A stretch of DNA of 64,000 bases from assembly GCF_002575655.3 (NCBI RefSeq), contig NC_053035.3, positions 380,037,792 to 380,101,791 of the forward strand. The letters run 5' to 3'. Positions within the stretch are counted from its first letter, which is position 1; every line of letters begins with the position of its first letter. Below are positions 1 through 10,571 of the stretch, one piece after another. This DNA is from Aegilops tauschii subsp. strangulata. Lineage: Eukaryota > Streptophyta > Magnoliopsida > Poales > Poaceae. Both the position numbers and the translations under genes were made by a program. The notes under the pieces were generated by a model. The model saw only the letters and a list, made by a program, of their open reading frames with translations, was not told the origin of the DNA and searched no databases.

Positions 1-96
1 AATAGGAGATCATAGTGTTTTAAACATATGCATGCATGAATATAGCGGTGATACGCGTGTTGTGGTTTTGCACATGTTATACCATAATGTGATAAT

Positions 97-309
97 GCAT
101 GGCGTTTGCAACTCACAACTAAATGTCGAACAATCTAAACCATACTATACATCGAACAATCTCACATTTTATTTGAATTTGTAATAATGTGTGGTGTTTG
201 CAGCTTACAACTAAATATCGAACAATCTAAACAATACTATATATCGAACATTCTTACATTTTATTTGAATTTGTGGTAATGTGTGGTGTTTGCAACTCAC
301 ATCTAAATA
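97..309. repeat. 92-bp tandem repeat, about 2.3 copies
   Basis: The motif GGYGTTTGCA recurs at 101, 193 and 285, a period of 92 bp, and each copy contains ATCGAACAATCT-like blocks and TTTTATTTGAATTTG. The surrounding AT-rich sequence from 1 to about 1080 shows no credible coding region. Confidence 0.8.
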
Positions 310-1091
310 CTTGTAGGCGTAGGGGGCGGGGCACCATACATAATGTGATAAACACATTATACATATTAGACATGGTTTAGATTATGAAGATCTAGCTAGA
401 TCTTGAAATGTACTGTGATTTGAAATCAACATAAAGTGGATTCAAAAAATCGAGTTCGAGTTCATATAGTACACATAGTTCATATGTAACTCGAGACTAA
501 TCATGTGGTGTGCTGTGAAGATAATACACAAACGATGGTTTAACTTGACAATAATGATGATTGTAGATCTTATTAAAACAAAGAAACAAATTCAAATGCT
601 TTGACTTCACAACAATCATTACTGTAGATCTTATTCAAATAGAGAAACGAATTCTAATTTAGTTCATATTGAAGCGGTAGTATATACGCTTGGAATGCAC
701 TAAAACGTTCATTTGAGTAGTTGGTTGCATGCATTATACACGTAGCGAAATATTTTGATTGAACATAACATGAATTGAAAGTTTTGAATGACATTTGTAG
801 TGCGAATTGATTTGGTACAGTACATGTTAGGCTTGTCCGGAAATTTCAACCCGCGCCTTGTTAGCCTGAAATATTTAAGATATATCTTTGTCTCGTTGTG
901 CTCCGACAACTCCCTCCATCTCAACCCGCGCCTTGCTATTCCAAAATTACAACGCGCACGAAAACTCCCACCTCCTGTGAAATCCCGACACGCGAAATGC
1001 CCGTGATACCCCTGAACCGAGAGAACCGCCTCAAATCGGTGGGGGTACTTTTGTAACTTACCCCACATTTCAGACAAGCGCATCCCTAAGC
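310..1091. other. AT-rich, possibly promoter-like interior of CACTA-1, no gene
   Basis: Nothing clearly coding. From about 800 to 1080 composition shifts towards GC and contains two CAACCCGCGCCTTG direct repeats (849 and 922), followed by the GC-rich region that starts the decayed gene. This could be its former promoter, but no clear TATA box decides it. Confidence 0.35.
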
Positions 1092-2940
1092 CATGGTTCC
1101 CCACTCCCATCCCATCCGACCACCCATTCATACACCGAGGCCGGGAAAACCCATGAAGCCCCACACCCTCCTCCTTCCGCCACCCAGCCGGAGCCTCTTC
1201 CCCGACGACGTCGTCCACAGCAACACCTCGACGTCCCTCATCCACCGTACCGGATGAGGATCCGTCATCGATCTGGTCATCCCGCCGGTTCAGCCACCCC
1301 GTCCTCCACCTCCAAGGAGCTGCCCCGACGTTCCCCTCGTCTTTCGCACCACCTCCATTCCCACACCGTCGTCTTCACCTGCACCACCGGAAGAGCATCA
1401 TCATCACCGTTTCCTCGGATGAAGCTGCGGCTTAATCGGCGCCACCAAAGAGGTTGTACACTAATCGCCGCATTTTCTTCTTCATTCAATCTCACGGTGT
1501 TGCCGGTGCTCCGTCCCGAGCCGACACGGCACGGCTCCATCCACGGCGGCATCGTTGGCCACTTCCTCCACGGCGTCGCTCCCTCGGTGGCGACGTCCAC
1601 ATCAGTAGGAGCTGCTGCTGCTTTAGCTCTCGCTCGCGCCGCTGCTCTGCTCTTGCTCTCGGTCCCCTGCCCGGTCTGCTCTTGCTCTTGCTCACGCTGC
1701 TGCTCTCGCTCTTGCTCTTGCTTGCGATGCTGCTCCGATTTAGCTACACTTCAGTCGACTAAATCGACTTTTGGGTCAGTCAATTTTCAGGGGGTGGGGG
1801 GCTCACCGGAGTTAAGGAAGAACCAGCCGCAGCGGGGAGGGGGGCTCGCCGGAGAGGTACCCCACTATCTATCTTAGGGTTCAGGGTGGGGGCGGTGGTC
1901 GCCGGCGGTGGTGGGGCGGTGGCGTGGGGATCACCGGAGAAAAAGCTCGACACGGGGGGGGGGGGGGCCTAGAGGGATGGCCGGGGCGGCGGCGGACCGG
2001 CGGTGCGGAGTGTTTTCGGGGCGGGCGGGGCAGCGCACCGCCGGCCGCGGGCGGCGGGGGGGGCTGTTTGGCCGGTGGTGGCTGGCGGCTCAGGGGGGTG
2101 GAGGTTGAAGATGAACTACATGCCCTTGATTTCGTATCCAACGGCTGCAAAATCGACTGACCAGAGATGAAAAAGTCAGTCGACTGACGTGTAGCCTCAC
2201 CTCTAGTCAGTTTCGACAGTAAAATTCAGTTTCGACAGAAAAATTCAGTTTCGACAGTTAAGTTCAGAAGCGGCTGATGTATACATCTAGCCCTTTGTGG
2301 TTATGTATTTTACGTCATCTATTGGAGATGCTATTAGAATTCCACTCAGGTTAACGTTGTCTCTCTTGTTCTGCTTCAGCCTCGGCGTCGTACAACTCAC
2401 CGGAGCTGCTCCAACGACGAAACCCTCCATCACAGCGGAGCAGTACCTCGGGCTCCATCTCCAGACGCCTAAGATCTTCTTCCCCTCCTCCGACAGCCAA
2501 GTCAGCCGGAGCATCCTCACCGGCCAACCCAATCACGCTGAGATCGACATGGCTTCGCCAAAGAGGTTGTACACTTCTTGTGGTTTGACTTAATCTCACC
2601 GTTTTTAAATTCTCTGTTTTGCACGTGCATTCTTATCTGATTCGTGTCTATTTCCTATCCCTGCATTGTTAGCATCCTGAAATTCAAACAAGCCCTTACA
2701 CAATTACTTATGTTACAGATATGTGTCAAAGAAAACCTTGTGTGGTTTGTCCTGCTCCTGTGGTGCTGTGTTCCACCCCATATTAGTTGCTCCAAGGACG
2801 GAAGGGTTCACCATAGCAGGGATCCGCTCTCCAGACTGTCTTTCGCCGCCTCAGATCTTCTTCCCCGCCGTCGGCAGCCACGACAACTGCATTACCATCA
2901 TCAACTGAGCAGATGACCTTGAGGACTACACGGGTCCGCA
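1092..2940 (+). pseudogene. Decayed multi-exon gene, 5' exons with duplicated exon ends
   Basis: I do not recognise the product. Two stretches end in the same putative exon/intron junction, CCAAAGAG followed by GTTGTACAC (near 1451 and 2565), and a related motif, P-[KQ]-I-F-F-P-x2-x-S, is encoded at about 2468-2500 and again at about 2850-2880, which suggests exon duplication. Between them lie GC-rich, low-complexity sequence with a run of 14 G (1954-1967) and frames broken by stops. The overlapping open frames at 1254-1877 and on both strands at 1881-2160 look like composition artefacts. Neighbouring downstream exons (3379-6428) may belong to the same gene. Confidence that this was once a gene is moderate; exact exon limits are not resolved. 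Confidence 0.35.
2208..2267. repeat. 19-bp tandem repeat, 3 copies
   Basis: CAGTTTCGACAG recurs at 2208, 2227 and 2246 with spacers of similar length, period 19 bp. Confidence 0.8.
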
Positions 2941-3378
2941 AGAGAGGACGCACTCTTCCGTGTGTGCTTACGTTATGCATCGCTTAATATGATGACATGC
3001 TACTTTATCGTCGTGTTCACCTATTAGACTCCGAGTCAGGTCCAAACATATGCTGAAACTTGAGTTTTTAAATGGTTGTGGGGTACATATTGGGGCAGTA
3101 ATCGGTACTATCTGTCTACTATCTAGTTAATCTCGGGTGTCTACTATGAGTTTCATGTTGGGTGCAAACAAACATTAAAGGAGCCATTATTTGTATTTTT
3201 TTAACTAAAGCTATTATCTGCCTGCTATCATTGGTTTTGGGTCTATCCACAGTTTGCTACCATCACTCTGGATTTGTGAATGCACTCCTTACATAATCTC
3301 ACTGTGTTTTATTCCTATGCATGTCAGTTATTGTACACAATGGAACTGAACATGTAGAGCAAAAGAGACGAGCCTTGC

Positions 3379-4500
3379 GTGGCAATAACATTTCATGCCG
3401 ACGTCGCTCCATGGTGGGCGGAAAGGCAGCCCCCTCCACCCATTTCGGATCGTAATCAAGAGGAAGATAACTGTTCTGAGGGGGATTCAGAAGTAGAAGA
3501 CCACTCCTATTTACCCCATGAGGTCTTTGCTCTAACTTGGCATGCTGATGTTGGTAATATCATGCATATGGTGCCTTGCATTGCTTACTGTATACATCAA
3601 AGATGTCATCTGCTTAGTTTAGACATGCTTTGTGTCAATGCCATCTGTTTAGTTTCTTTATCGTATATGTGAATCATGCAATGCCATCTTGTTTAGCCAG
3701 GCATCATATATGTGAATTTTGCAATGCCACCCTGGTTAGCCAGTCATCTTATATGTGAATTATATCATGACATCATTTTTTTATTACATGTTAAATTTGT
3801 CAACAATTTTAGTACATTCAATTACTCTTCCTATGCATCAGCCATTCGGCACGGTCATGGAAAAATCTGGAGTGGAAACAAGGTCTTCAGAGCAGACAAT
3901 GCTATCTGACGAAGTGCATGTCTTGCTGGTTACAGATAGCTCCTCAGAGGAGGATTCAGAGACAGATGACCAGTCCTACCCCCCCCTGAGGTGCATGCTC
4001 TAACTTGGCAGGGTTATGTTGCTCATATCATGCGTATGGTATCTTGCATTGCTATGTCATTTGCTTAGTTTAGACATGCTTTGTGTGAATGCCAGCTGTT
4101 TAGTGTCTAATTACCATATATGTGAATTATGCAATGCCATCTTGTTGCAAGACATTATATATGTGAATTATGCAATGCTATCTTGTTGCAAGGCATTATA
4201 TATGTGAATTATGCAATGCCATGCTGTTTAGCCAAGCTTCATAGATGTGAATTATATCATGTCGTCCTTTTTTTGTATTTCTCATTGCTTTTGTCGACAA
4301 TGTTTGTATATTCAACTGCTCTTCTTGTGCATCAGCCATTTGAATTGGTGATGGAGAAATCTGGAGTGAAAACAAGGTCTTCAGAGCAGACAATGCTACC
4401 TGCTGAAGCAGATCTCTTGCTGGTTACAGATAGCTCTTCAGAGGAGGATTCAGAGGCAGATGACTAGTCCTATTATCCCCCTGAGGTGTATGCTCAAACT
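3379..4500 (+). pseudogene. Tandemly duplicated acidic exon-intron units (3 copies)
   Basis: Three homologous exon-like segments lie at about 3400-3522, 3836-3990 and 4328-4484. Each encodes an acidic Ser/Glu/Asp run (such as SSSEEDSETDDQSY) and is followed by a homologous intron-like segment starting near CTCTAACTTGG (about 3529, 3999 and 4494), so the repeat unit is 470-496 bp. The second and third copies share a 5' part encoding a K-S-G-V-x-T-R-S-S-E-Q-T-M-L motif. The third copy has a TAG immediately after its acidic run. The intron parts also contain short repeats of ATATGTGAATTATGCAATGC type. This appears to be internal exon amplification in a gene now inside CACTA-1. A fourth, weakly related exon may lie at 5155-5310. 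Confidence 0.55.
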
Positions 4501-5990
4501 TGGTAGGGTTATATTACTCACATCATGCATATGTTGTATTGCAATGCTTACTTTTTACATCATATACACGATATTGAATGCCATCTCCTTAGTTGACACA
4601 TCATATATGTGATTGCCCTCTGCTCACTTCCTTACTATATAAATCATATATTTGAATTATATCATGCCATGATGTTTACATAGAAAGCATGTACCTGAAT
4701 TATGGCATGCCAACCCATTTTCTAAAGACATAATATAGTTATATCATCTCATCCTGTTTACATAGTCATCATATTTTGAATTATGTCATTCTATCCGTGA
4801 ATTATATCATGCCATCATGTTTCCATCAACGACATGTTTGTGATTTATGGCATGCCAACCACTTTAATAGACACATCGTATAGTTATATCATGTCATCCT
4901 ATTTACATAGTCACCATATTTTGAAGTATGTCATTCTATCCTGCTTAGTTAGCCATCATACATGTGAAATTGTGTCATGCTATCCTGTTTAATTAGCCAT
5001 CATATATGTGAAATTATGTCCTGCTATTCTATTTGGTTAGACAACATAAATGTGAATTATTTCATGCCCTATTTTCTTCCCTACTATCCATTGCACCTGT
5101 CTATCTTACAATATCTGTACATTCAATTACTTTTCTTATTTATCATCCATTTCAATTGAAGGGGGTGATGGCAGTATCTGTGGGACTAAAAACACGGTCT
5201 TTAGAAAAGATCGTGCTACCTGTCGATGGACATAGAACCACGGTTGTACTTGCCCAAGAACCAGCCCCACCACACATAACCCAGACTCACGCAGATTGTA
5301 CCCCTACCTAGTTGGACAGAGAACCAGCTACACCCCTTCTAACCCCAACCCCAGCAGATAGTAACCCAGTTCCCGTTGACACAGCACCGTCTCCACCACA
5401 GAGCACCCAAACACGAGTAGTTAGTAAGGCAACTGCAGTGCCCAAAGCACGAGGACCACCACTCCGAACCCCAAGTCAACACTTAAAGTAGAAGAAGAAT
5501 TGTTCTCAGGTCTGGTTTCGTAGCTATGGTTCATAATACTTTGCTCTTGCATCACTGTATTTACTCATACCAACTAATTTCAAATTCAAAGGATGCAATT
5601 GAAACTCCAATGGCGCAACAGATATGTTTTAAACCTGTTTCTTTAACGTGTTTGCTGTTGTAACTTGCTCTATGTTGATTTTAGTTTCAATTGAATGAAT
5701 AGTTATGTTCTCATGCCATGCACATTACAAGTGTTGTTATTGTTGTGTAGTTTCCCACACTTATATTCTGTCTATGCTGCTTTGTCTTAAATAGATATGA
5801 TTCGAATTGTATCTATCTTGGTTTGGCAACATAAACTAGAATGATATAGGCCATACAGTGACCATACTACATAGATATATGTTTGTTTCATGCTGTTATC
5901 CTGTCCACCTTACTACTGAACTGGTTTACCAATATGAGTTTCATATACTACATTGTAAACCTGTGATGTGTTTGTTTGTTTCTCTTTTAG
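4501..5990. other. Intron-like AT-rich sequence of the CACTA-1 gene
   Basis: Mostly degenerate copies of a TGAATTATRTCATGYCATCMTG type motif (about 4600-5060), then a possible exon remnant (5155-5310) encoding proline- and threonine-rich sequence with an in-frame stop, then AT-rich DNA ending in a good splice acceptor (TTCTCTTTTAG) just before 5991. Confidence 0.45.
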
Positions 5991-6428
5991 AACGCGGATA
6001 AAATATTGGAGAAGAGTACCCCGTTATGCAATGGTAAAGGAAGTGATGTAGATAAGGTTCAAGGTAGTGAGACATCCTTGTTGGTCTCCAAGAAAGCTGA
6101 TAAAAACTATATTGAAGACACTGAGACAACCCCAAAGTCCTGTCTTGATGTAGTGTTCGAGTTACTGGCTACTACTATTGGCACCAGCTCTTCGAACTCG
6201 CTGCCTGAATCAGTTCGGCTTCTTGAGTCTCAACTTCAAGTTGAAAGACATCGATCAGATGTTATGCGACAGGAAGCCGAAGGACTGAGGAAGTCCCTGC
6301 AGAATTCAGATGCATACTTTCTGGTGCAACAGCAAGTGCTGGAGGATTTAAGCGCCAAACAAGAGAAAGTTAATCAGCTTGCTAAGCATCTTGCCAGCAT
6401 TATGGGTACCCAGGATATTGTTTCTTGA
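5991..6428 (+). CDS. Last exon of an uncharacterised coiled-coil protein
   Basis: Open from a polypyrimidine/AG acceptor at 5990 to a TGA at 6426-6428, about 145 codons. The first 60 residues are polar (rich in Lys, Asp, Ser); residues about 75-140 are a predicted coiled coil with regular hydrophobic spacing (VRLLESQLQVERHRSD through LEDLSAKQEKVNQLAKHLA). No catalytic motif or known domain is recognised. There is no ATG near the exon start, so it must be joined to upstream exons, most of which look damaged. It sits inside CACTA-1, upstream of the subterminal repeats, the same arrangement as the coiled-coil GRF gene in CACTA-2. I infer a transposon-carried gene; whether it is expressed cannot be judged. 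Confidence 0.55.
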   Translation, partial: NADKILEKSTPLCNGKGSDVDKVQGSETSLLVSKKADKNYIEDTETTPKSCLDVVFELLATTIGTSSSNSLPESVRLLESQLQVERHRSDVMRQEAEGLRKSLQNSDAYFLVQQQVLEDLSAKQEKVNQLAKHLASIMGTQDIVS

Positions 6429-6699
6429 GCTCTTCTGAAGTGGTTTCAGTTCTGGACTTGTTTTGCTGCGACGTTTATATGCTGCTTTGTTCCCTATATT
6501 TGCACTGGTGGCGAACTATGATGCCGAGTGGATGTAATATGTGTAATAGCCATGATAGCCTAGCGTAAGTTGCTTGCTAATTTATTTCCTTATTGTCTTG
6601 TTTATTTGTTTTCTTGTAGTCAGTGCAGTTCTTTTTCCGCGGTTTGCTAGTGGCTGCAATAACCTATTTTTTAAAACTAGGCCATAATAACCATGGGCT

Positions 6700-7700
6700 A
6701 CATATTTACGGTAGTTAACATGGGCCTCCTACGGGTCGTAGAAACAATGGGCCTTCTACGGGGCGTAGAAACAATGGGCGTTATACGGGCCATAGACACG
6801 ATGGGCCTTCTACGGGCCGTATCATCAATGGGCCTTCTACGGGCCGTATGATCGGTTGGCCAAACATGGGCCAATAACAGACCACATTATGGCCGTAAAT
6901 GGGCTAGAGTTGAAATCGCCCGTTCATGCGCCGACCATAACGGGCCGTTGTTAATCGGCCGTATTTGATGACGCTATGAAAATGGCCCAACGTATTAACG
7001 GGCCACAAACGGGCCGACTGTAACCACAGGCTGAATTTGGCCCACAAGCAGAAAATGACAGTAACGGGCCGTAAGTAAACGAATGCTGGAAATGAGCCCA
7101 AGAATAAATGGGCCCTCAGAAGACCGAAAGATAACATGGGCTAGAAACGGCCCAACTGAATAATGGGCCGTTAATGGGTATAAAGTGATACACTATTCAT
7201 TACGGGCCAATTTTACCACGGGCCGTTAAGGGGTGGAGGGTTACTAAGGGCCTCATATGGGCCGAAAGACGTCATGGGCCATATATGGGCCGGAAGTTAA
7301 AACGGGCTGGAATTAATTGGACGGCCCAGATGACGCTACTGGGCCTAATTCAGATAGGACGTAAACGGGCCCTGGATTAACGGGCTGTAAATGGGCTATA
7401 TGCGAACATGCCGTTAACAAGCTTGCCCTGGGCCGGCCAGCCACCTTTTGACCAAGTCAAACGGGCCGGCCTTTTCACAGGAATGGGCCTCTGTTGGGTC
7501 GTGCCACGTGTCGACGTATCATAGGCGCTTCGGGTCCAATGAGGGGATGACATCTGTCCCAACGGTGAGCCGACACGTGTTTCCTCCAGCCAATGATGAT
7601 TTTACACGTGGAAAATCCCCATTGGTCGGGGCTGTTAACGGGTTACCGGATCCAAAACCGGACCCGATAGCTTAACGGCGTTCCGTTACGGTGGATGCCA
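6700..7700. repeat. CACTA-1 subterminal repeats (ACGGGCC/GGGCCGT type)
   Basis: Dozens of short copies of ATGGGCC, ACGGGCC and GGGCCGTA in both orientations. Early copies such as GGGCCTTCTACGGGCCGTA are about 30-50 bp apart. Such arrays are the usual transposase-binding region of CACTA elements. Open frames here (for example 6904-7137 minus and 7448-7675 plus) are by-products of the repeats. Confidence 0.8.
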
Positions 7701-7928
7701 CGTGTCGGTCACCCTTGACAAAATAACTTCTGTGACGCGCGATTTATCATCATGGAAGTGGACACTTCCGTGATGATAATTTTGGTAATGTCATGGAACA
7801 CTTCTATGACAGCGCAGGTATGACTATCTTGATTCTATCATAAATTTGTCATGGATGTACATGCATGACAAAAAAGTGACCGACTGTGACAAACACATAT
7901 CATCACGGAAGTGTATTTTTTTGTAGTG
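7701..7928. repeat. CACTA-1 right terminus
   Basis: Contains several direct and inverted copies of a CACTTCCRTGATGAT motif (about 7751-7780 and 7902-7915) and ends in TTTTTTTGTAGTG. The reverse complement, CACTACAAAAAAATACACTT, closely resembles the start of CACTA-3 at 47751, so the two elements belong to related families. Confidence 0.85.
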
Positions 7929-10224
7929 ATCAACTCCTCCACCGACCCCGGACTGCTCCGCCGCACCGCCCCGACCACTCCTCCTTCCTCCCCAATTGCC
8001 GAAACCGCCGCCACCTCGACGCCGAGCCGCCTCGCCGTTGTCACTGCCGCTGTAAGCCACCGGACCTCCCTCCACCGTCCCATCTGCTACCTACGACTTA
8101 GATTAGATGGGCGAAGAGTTTGGTTTTTTTACGTAGATCGGTTTTTATTTTGGTTTATCTATGGTTTAGTTAGATTAGATCGAACCGGTCGGTCTATTTG
8201 TTAAGCCCGTATACGTTTAGATTATTTTCCGCCTGAGTGTTGTTTAGTTCCAGATCGCACACCCTAGGCCCAGTTAGCGCCATTTTTTTTGTTTCTGTTT
8301 CTAAAACAGAATAGTTCTATTTTTGTAAAATCACTAACTCTTAGGTTATTTATTAGTTTAATGTTATTCTTTTTTTCCTATTTTTAGAATTCCTATAGTT
8401 TCTGTATAAAATAGTTTCGGCCATGTTTTTGTTTATAAAAAATGTTTTATATGGGTTTTACTCAGATTAGAATTTCTGCTATAAAATGAGATACAATTAT
8501 TATTTTTGGTGTTTCTTTTTGCCACTGCTTTGTTTTGACATCGCGTAGTAGTAGGATTAATTTGGGTACTTTTAGATTTTATTAAAATTAGTTTTACATG
8601 AAATCGACACTGTTTTAGTTTCTTTTACTTTGCTGGTGTTTTCTGCTGTCTTAATTACTTTAAAAATTATTTTTTTATGTTGTTTTATTTTTAGTCAGAT
8701 TAGTTCCTGTTGAGTTAGAAGGTGAACTTTTATTTATAGAAAAAGAAAATGTTTTATTTTATTTCTTACTAGTTTTGTTTTAGGCGTAAGTAGAGTTTTA
8801 TAATAGCTTTTAATGCGATTCTTTTTGCATAAAATTTCTTTCCTGTTTTCTTTTCTGTTACTTAATAAAAATCTTATTTTTGTTCTGTAAAAGAAAGTTT
8901 AATAGTAGGAAGCTATTCTTATAGCTGTTTCTCTTATAGTAAAGCCTTGTTTTGTTTCTTGTGATTTTTGTTGGCTTTATTGTTGGATTTCTTTGTGTGT
9001 ATGATTGTGTGTTAATAAATTTTACTTGTTGTTATGTTAGAATTTTGTATGACATTATACTTATTTGTGCTATGTTTGACTCGGTAGAATTTCCGAAGTG
9101 CGAGGCTTGCTACTTGGAGTCTTTAGCATTTGAAGATCGTCAGCAAGGCAAGTTTTGATCATGAAATTTTATACCCATGTTTTATTGCATTAGTAGTTTA
9201 CCTCCCCACCATGCATGCAGTAGGAGAATTGAATCAAATCTTGAGTAGTATCATGTGGTAGGATGACACAAATCCCTATGTTACCCTGGCCCGGGACGTT
9301 GTAGAGTTTATGCTATGCTCGTAGACGGGGTTGGTTGAGTGATTCATATGGGAGATGTGAGAGTCAAGATGATGACAACCCCATGAATTCAAGATGCTCA
9401 AGATGGACTTCAAAAATTCACTACTAGGTGGAGGACGGTTGATGGGCACCCTGGAGAAACCAGCGGATGGCCGGGATGCATGGAGAAGTGCCATGACATC
9501 TTGCGGAAAGCTTCACCCAGCCACGAAGAGACGGATGGATATACCGTGACCAGGAGCTTACCTGTGCAGCCGCAAGCCATTATGGGCTCTGGCTTGGTCG
9601 ACCCTAGGCGTGACTCTGGACGGACGGTGCCAGCGGATGTAGAAGAACGGTAGGACATGGATGGGCACCGACAGTGGCCCAGAGGATCTCTACGGAAGCC
9701 CTATTTTCGTTCGTCCCGTCTTCAAACACCAGGCAGTTTGCGAGGACATAAAGGGGGAAACGATTCTTGCGGGTGAAGTGCACAAGACTTTGTAGAGTGA
9801 AATCTAATCGGTTAGCTGTGTCCCCGGTTATGGACAACTGAGCCTCTGGAATTGGAGTATTTCGGAAATCTCAACACCAAACATAATAAATTGATGGGTT
9901 ATAATGATTTTGGGTATGAGACACTGGTTGGCCGAACCATCTCATTAACAACCAACATTTTGTAGTAATTGCAAAAAAGTCCTTTTGTTGTAGGCAAAAA
10001 TTGGCTTTTTCGCAAAAACTTGAACTTAGAGCCCCACAGCCAAATTGCATATAGTATTAGCGTTGTTATTATTGTCTTTCTCTATGACTTTCCGGCATAT
10101 TCGAAATGCTGACCTACACGGCTGCAACGTCTCATGTTGCAGAGGAGTTTTCCGATCAGGAGTAGGCTATGATCCACGCTCGGTGATTGCCCTATGGAGT
10201 CGGATGGACTCGCTTATCATCTAC
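7929..10224 (+). repeat. Gypsy A 5' LTR, middle part
   Basis: Aligns colinearly with 38547 to about 40855 of the 3' LTR. Over 9181-9540 I counted 12 mismatches in 360 bp against 39812 onward (3.3%). The first about 1.03 kb of the LTR, including its TATA box, is absent and should lie left of CACTA-1. The content is GC-rich leader, then a long T-rich stretch, then mixed sequence. The small ORFs here (8952-9158, 9276-9837) recur in both LTRs and carry no recognisable domain. Confidence 0.85.
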
Positions 10225-10571
10225 TGATGTCTACTACGCAACCTTCTTCTTGTAGACGTTGTTGGGCCTCCAAGTGCAGAGGTCTGTAGGACAGTAGCAA
10301 ATTTCCCTCCAAGTGCAGAGATTTCACATATTTTATGCCAAGCATTCTATGTAATTCTTCTTCTAGTACTTGAGCACAATTTTCCTTCCCATCATTTTCA
10401 CGAAAGACATTAAAAAGATGAAGCATATGAGGCACCCTCAATTCCATTTTTTGTAGTTTTCTTTTATAGACTAAACTAGTGATAAAACAAGAAACAAAAA
10501 GATTCGATTGCAAGATCTAAAGATATACCTTCAAGCACTCACCTCCCCGGCAACGGCGCCAGAAAAGAGCT
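10225..10571 (-). repeat. Extra LTR tip plus duplicated PBS region of element B
   Basis: 10225-10316 is a second copy of the outer tip of the LTR (TGATGTCTACTACGCAACC...). It is fused to 10317-10571, which duplicates the internal PBS-proximal region found at about 15586-15830, including the PBS sequence at 10545-10561. At the join the 11-mer CAAGTGCAGAG from within the LTR tip is repeated, like filler DNA. The structure implies a former LTR-internal-LTR-internal-LTR array reduced by illegitimate deletion. Confidence 0.75.

Larger units (their letters stand above)
1..7928. mobile_element. CACTA-1 DNA transposon, right part (left end outside window)
   Basis: The right end reads ...TTTTTTTGTAGTG at 7928; its reverse complement starts CACTACAAAAAAATACAC, a typical plant CACTA (En/Spm) terminus. 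A dense subterminal block of short repeats precedes it (about 6700-7700). The sequence immediately after 7928 continues the LTR of gypsy A, as shown by alignment with 38547 onward in the other LTR, so the element inserted into that LTR. No CACTA left end was found between 1 and 7928, so the element continues to the left. No transposase-like ORF was seen. The interior carries a decayed gene with duplicated exons and a coiled-coil last exon. Confidence 0.8.

Noticed and set aside
709..1245. 178-codon minus-strand ORF
   Set aside because: No recognisable domain, mixed composition across a GC shift, and it lies antisense to the probable promoter and first exon of the plus-strand gene; likely chance.
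1254..2160. Several long overlapping ORFs on both strands
   Set aside because: GC-rich, Ser/Pro/Arg low-complexity translations in all frames, including a run of 14 G; a composition effect.
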